Origin: Dactylellina haptotyla
Lineage: Eukaryota; Ascomycota; Orbiliomycetes; Orbiliales; Orbiliaceae
DNA: 64,000 nucleotides
Direction of reading: 5' to 3'
NCBI GenBank assembly: GCA_031310005.1
Contig: CM062385.1
Location: 682,001-746,000 of the forward strand
The position numbers and the translations under genes are program-made. A model generated the notes under the pieces. It was given only the letters and a program-made list of their open reading frames with translations. It made no database searches and had not been told where the DNA came from. Shown here in pieces: positions 59,028 to 64,000 of this stretch (position 1 is its first letter; each line of letters starts with the position of its first letter).

Positions 59028-62000
59028 ATGAGTTCCAACCCGATCCGTATCCTGCTCAAATCCCATCCTCACCGCTCTATCGCGCTGTGCACGCCGGAGC
59101 ACGTCCTCACCTTCCGTCACAACCCGACAGCCTCGAACCACGCGGCGGCCCCCTCCTACGCCGCGAACCTCCCTTACAACAACCACGGCTCCGGCTCTAA
59201 TTCCAGCGTAAACCTCTCCTCGGGGGTCAACGGGAACAATGGCGGCACCGCAAAATGCATGGTCGAATTCGCCACGCGGGACGAGGTCGACGACTTGCAC
59301 GATTACCACCCCATGGGCAGCGCTCTGCCGTGTAAAGGCACCCTGGGCCTGATCTCTCTCAACCGAGATGTCTTCATCTGCGTCGTCACAGGCGCGAGCT
59401 TGGTCGCCAATGTGAGGCCTGGGGAAACCGTATACCGGATCCATGCTGTAGAATTTCGTATGCACGTCTTACCCTATCCGTGACGATGGAACAGTGAATT
59501 CTGACTTTTTTCATTCCTTTGGAATCCTATGCGAATAGATTGCCTGAACTCTGCAGAGTATGACCATATGTCTCTGGACGATATTTACGGCCAGGAATCG
59601 GATTACGGGAGACATGGAGAGCCGGTGTTTGAGCACCCGTGTGCTTCATTACGCAAGATGCTGTCCGAGGGCACATTTTACTATTCCACGGACTTTGACC
59701 TGACAAATCGGTTGCAGAATAGGTTGGTCCCAGATGTTTATATCAGATTACAGGGGCAGGACTCGACTGACAAGCTGCATTTAGATCCGTGGATCACACT
59801 TCTACGTCGACGCACTTCTCCATCGATTCCTTTAACGAGTCCTTCCTATGGAACATGGCCCTTGTCAAACCGCTATTACAATTCCGAGCGAGGTTACCGA
59901 CATCCACTAGGATAGCTCTCGACTCGACCAGAATCCTTACCTCTGCTATCCGAGGCTTTGTCGAAACCACCACAGTCAATAGAGGAATCCTCCCCACAAA
60001 TTCCCAGCACCGACAGTCAACAGGGAAGACATTCATTACCATTATATCCAGACTCTCGTGTAGAAGAGCAGGCACTCGCTTCAACTCTCGTGGTATGGAT
60101 GACGACGGCCATGTCGCCAATTTCGTCGAAACGGAGACGGTGATATGGGATAGCCGGGCAGAGAATAACGTCAGGGGAGTGGGCTTCTCTTACACACAAG
60201 TTAGAGGTTCTGTACCGATATTCTGGGAGCAGCAGGCGGGTTTGCTTCCCGGTCAACAGAAAATCACGATAACTCGAAGTCCTGAAGCCACACAGCCATC
60301 CTTTGACAGACACATCGAGAGCATTGCTGATAAATACGGCGCGATTCATATCGTCAATCTATTATCAGCTGTCAAGCCTGGCGAGGCGGAACTCACAAAA
60401 ATGTTCGATCTTATGATCCGTCATTCCCCGTATCTGGGCCAGAACGATAAGTCCGGAACGGGGGAGCTGCTCAAAGCCACCAAGTACGACTTTCACGAGG
60501 AAACGAAAGCCGGGTACGAAGCGGCCGCCCAGATCAGGCGGTACATCGAAGACTCGGCGGACGCTTTCGCATATTTCCTAACACAGGACGTGGATCACGA
60601 TAACGACGAGAACACCGCGCCTCATTCAGATGTCATACTGCAACAAGATGGCGTATTTCGAACTAACTGCCTCGACTGTTTGGACCGCACGAACCTCATC
60701 CAACAAATTATAAGCCAAATGGCTATTGAGAAGTTCTTAAAGCGCAGACAGGAACGAGCCGTCACGGAGCTATGGTCGCGGCATCAAGTTCTATGGGCGG
60801 ATAACGGCGACGCGCTCTCCAGAATATACGCGGGGACAGGCGCATTAAAGAGCTCCTTCACCCGCAGTGGTAAATCGAGTCTCGGAGGTGTGCTCGCGGA
60901 TTTCCGCAAGAGCGCTACGCGGATGTATATCAACAACTTCGCTGACAAGGGACGTCAGACTACGATCGATCAGCTGCTTGGGAGATTAGTCGGGCAGGAT
61001 CCGGTCGTGTTATACGACCCGATAAATGACTTTGTTAACGCCGAGCTCGCGAAGCGGTCTGATCAGTTTTTGACGACAAAGATCATCTCGATACATGTGG
61101 GTACTATGAATCTTAACGGCAGAACGAACGGTATAGACCAGGATTTGACGTCGTGGCTATTCCCGCCGCCTTGTTCTCATTATCAACCTGAGATTTTTGT
61201 TATCGGGTTTCAGGAGATAGTGGAGCTTTCCCCGCAGCAGATAATGTCTACGGATCCCGAACGGCGGCAACAGTGGGAGACCGCCGTCCTGAACAACTTG
61301 AATCAAGCGAGTAAAGCTTCGACGAAGGGAAAGAAGGAGTACATATTACTACGAGGTGGTCAGCTTGTCGGCGCCGCTCTCGGTATCTATGTTCGCTCCG
61401 ATATTATCTCGCAGATCAAGAACGTCGAAGGGTCTTTGAAGAAAACCGGCATGAGCGGTCTTTCTGGTAACAAGGGTGCTGTTGCGATTCGTTTTGATTA
61501 CGGCAATACCAGAATCTGTTTGGTCACAGCACATCTGGCAGCTGGTTTTGCAAACTACGAGGAACGTAATCGCGACTATAGAACCATCGCGCATGGGTTG
61601 AAATTCCAACGTGGACGGTGTATCGATGACCACGATGTAGTCATCTGGCTTGGTGATTTTAATTACCGTATCGGTCTGAGCAATGAAGAAACTAAGCGGC
61701 TGATCAAGGCTGGCGATCTGGGGAAGCTATACGAGAATGACCAGTTGAATCTCCAGATGGTGGCCGGTTTGACTTTCCCGTATTACTCGGAGTCACGATT
61801 GACCTTCCTACCGACGTACAGGTTTGACATCAATTCGGACGAATATGACACCTCGTACGTTACTTCAGCGGTCCTGTTTTGATAAATAATATGCTAACGT
61901 AGATTATAGTGAGAAACTACGTATCCCGGCATGGTGTGATCGTATCCTCCGCAAAGGCAGTAATGTCCGACAATTAACCTACAACAGCGCACCTCTCAAA

Positions 62001-63215
62001 TTCTCTGATCACAGGCCCGTATACGCCACCTTTGAGGCAACAATCCAATTTATCGACGAAGAGGTCAAAGAGAAACTAAGTCAACAAATCTACGCCAGCC
62101 GCCGCGATTCCGTAGGCGCAGCTACGAAGTACTCATCCACACCAAACCTTCTGGATTACTACGAGAGCGATGAGGACCAGGTCGACCAGGAACCCCTCGC
62201 TCCAGGACGTATGTTCACCACCACCATACCTTCTATAATCATCCCCTTCGTGCTCGCAGTGTTGATTCTGAGATGAAATGTGCGAGATTGGAAAAAAATA
62301 GTGCCCCCTGCGTCCTCCGACATGCGAAAATGGTGGCTCGACCACGGCGCGCCCGCGAAGAGTACCGTTAAATCTCCCGGCGAGAACTACGAGCTGAACA
62401 CGACAAAGATGATGGGGAACCCGTTCGCCCCATCTATAGAGAAAGACTGGGTGAAGAAAGAGGCACCGGCGCCGCCACCCGCAAGAGGGAGTTCGGGGAC
62501 CCCGAAACCCTCCCCAGTATCGGAGACCATGGCTACATCGCCGCCACCACCAGAGGTTATATCACCGATCCGGAGAACGGGGACCAGCAGTTCGACGACG
62601 AGCTCGAGAGGGCCCGTGTTGAGGAAGCTGCCGCCGCCGTATGATCCTGCTTCGTTGCCCGCGTTGGGGAATCAGATCCTCCCGCCGCCGTTGCCGATGA
62701 ATTCGAAACCGAGGGAGACGAGAGAAATAGTATCCCCGCCGATGTTACAGTCTATCAGAAGTCCGCCGACGACGTCGGTGGCAACACCGTCTACGCCGCC
62801 GTTTACCACTGCATCGTCGTCATACTCGCAGTCGCAACAGCAACAACAACAACAGCCGCCTAGTAGAAGTGCGTCTATATCATCTTCTGGGAAAGCGCCA
62901 CCGCCGAGACCGAAGAAGCCGCAGAGTCTGGCGGGGTCAGCGGTGGAGAGTACGTCGCCGCAGAGCTTCAAGAGTGCGAGGGAGGGCGTGGACGACGAAT
63001 CTGTCGTTAGCGTTGCCGCGCGAGTTAGAGGAATGGAGATTGGCGGTACTCCTGGCGGGGCGAGGAGTGCTTCGGCGGCGAGTCGGCGGAACGGCGGGCC
63101 AGATGAAGATGAAGATCGACCGCCGCTGCCGCAGAGGAGAGGCAATCCCGGGAATTTGATGGATGAAGGACCTGGAGGTGAAGTCACTGGTTGGAAGGCG
63201 CTATCGCCTAAATAG
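59028..63215 (+). CDS. Synaptojanin-type phosphoinositide phosphatase (SAC1 + 5-phosphatase), 1298 aa
   Basis: Two-domain lipid phosphatase of the Inp51/52/53 group, acting on PI4P and PI(4,5)P2 in endocytosis and traffic. Exons 59028-59457, 59539-59722, 59785-61854, 61910-62208 and 62302-63215; introns of 81, 62, 55 and 93 nt, sum 1299 codons. The SAC domain (about residues 1-550) has HCLNSAEYDH, GTFYYSTDFDLTNRLQNR, SFNESFLWNM and the catalytic CX5R in RTNCLDCLDRTNLIQ. The 5-phosphatase domain (about 650-960) has HVGTMNLNGR, FVIGFQEIVELSPQQ, GNKGAVAIRFDY, LAAGFANYEERNRDY, WLGDFNYRIG, the PAWCDRILRKG motif and SDHRPVYATF. All catalytic landmarks are present. A LPPASSDMRKWWLDHG motif and a Pro/Ser-rich tail with a Q run follow. 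Confidence 0.93.
62832..62852 (+). repeat. CAA/CAG microsatellite (poly-Gln)
   Basis: A run of CAA and CAG codons encoding about eight glutamines in the proline-rich tail of the synaptojanin-type protein. Length is likely to vary between strains. Confidence 0.6.
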
Positions 63216-64000
63216 ACTTTCTTTTTTATATTTCTTTCATTTTATTTTTATTCTTCCGGTTTTGTAGATGGTATGCTCTTTTGGATAGGGTTCCGGGATT
63301 TTATAATTGAAGTGACTAGCGTTTTGGCTTTGCTTACAGTTGAGCGCATGGGGGTTTCGCAAAAAAAAAACCAGATTACATTAGGAGGTAAAATATACAG
63401 TATAGCGGGTATAGCATTTGTATAGAGTGGGAATTAACACAGTTCGAACCGAAAAAATAAAAAGGTCATTTGGAGTATATAAAAAATAGTGGTAGGAAGG
63501 CGTAAGGTCGTCAGTCGCATGACAAAGGGAACTCGTGATATATATATATATATCCACTCCCTCAAAAGTATGGTAGCAAACGTCTCCAATAATTAACATC
63601 AGCTGATTCGTGGGTTTTTTCAACTAGCTAGCTTTTTTTTTCAAAAACGAAAAAAAATAAGAACAAAACAAACGGAAGTGTATGTATAAAAATTCGCCTT
63701 GTACATTATATCATTCATACATCGTAATCGTTACATGCCGCGGTTGGTTGCTAGAAAAGTGTGATAATAAGAGAAGGTAAAAATAAGTAAAATCAGGGAA
63801 AGAAGTGAAATCCTAAAAAGCACTCGCAGAAATGGTATAGTATATCGGTAAATAAATAAAAATTGAATAGAAAAAATTCAAAAAGGTTGTAGTAAGGTCC
63901 GTTTTTCCGTGAAATGATCTTTCATTATGTGAGGGCATTGCTTTGTCTCGCGCTCTCTCTTTTTATAACTCTTTTACGGTGAATCGTGGAGCCGACGGGT
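63216..64000. other. 3' flank, no gene seen
   Basis: AT-rich DNA after the phosphatase gene with an A9 run at 63361, a (TA)n stretch at 63540-63552 and several A/T homopolymers. No open frame with support; a minus-strand gene could start beyond the window. Confidence 0.5.

Overview
The window is nuclear DNA from a filamentous ascomycete fungus (Pezizomycotina). The evidence is dense, mostly single-copy eukaryotic housekeeping genes, short GT-AG introns (about 54-118 nt) with CTAAC/CTRAY-like branch sites just before the acceptor, and fungal-type families: a PNP-NACHT-ankyrin NLR, AIM41, a ZIP transporter, small secreted repeat proteins and an rvt gene. The exact class cannot be fixed from the sequence. 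I assigned 22 protein-coding genes. Most gene models were checked by requiring every exon phase to close and the total length to be a multiple of three. No rRNA, convincing tRNA, CRISPR array or intact transposon was seen.

Layout. 1-3.85 kb: non-coding DNA with short tandem repeats and a pyrimidine-rich leader, then a large intronless protein-kinase gene (3.85-6.48). 8.9-11.3: two neighbouring genes for small secreted repeat proteins with the same two-exon design, separated by a GGCGTT minisatellite. 11.7-19.4 (+): CDC73 of the Paf1 complex, a PRMT1-type arginine methyltransferase, a HAD-family hydrolase and a TPR protein. 19.7-27.6 (-): ZIP zinc transporter, UBX5-like Cdc48 adaptor and GINS subunit PSF2. 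28.1-32.8 (-): a fungal NLR. 33.5-37.4: AIM41 (+), an HCNGP/SAP30BP-like splicing or transcription factor (-) and a secreted Cys protein (+). 37.9-39.0: proteasome beta6 (+). 39.7-50.1 (-): a RING E3 ligase, 3.4 kb of spacer and AP-3 delta adaptin. 51.0-53.4 (+): a three-repeat unknown protein and proteasome beta7. 53.7-57.9 (-): EMC2 and an rvt gene, a cellular domesticated reverse transcriptase. 59.0-63.2 (+): a synaptojanin-type phosphoinositide phosphatase.

The neighbours do not form one pathway. Loose themes are chromatin and transcription (CDC73, PRMT1), ubiquitin/proteasome (UBX5, RING ligase, beta6, beta7) and membrane traffic or ER function (AP-3 delta, EMC2, synaptojanin). The points most worth following are the intact rvt gene, the NLR with an ambiguous junction inside its ankyrin array, the pair of secreted repeat proteins, the unknown three-repeat protein at 51.0 kb, and gene-structure oddities: microexons, a start codon apparently split by an intron, and an altered SAM-binding motif in PRMT1.
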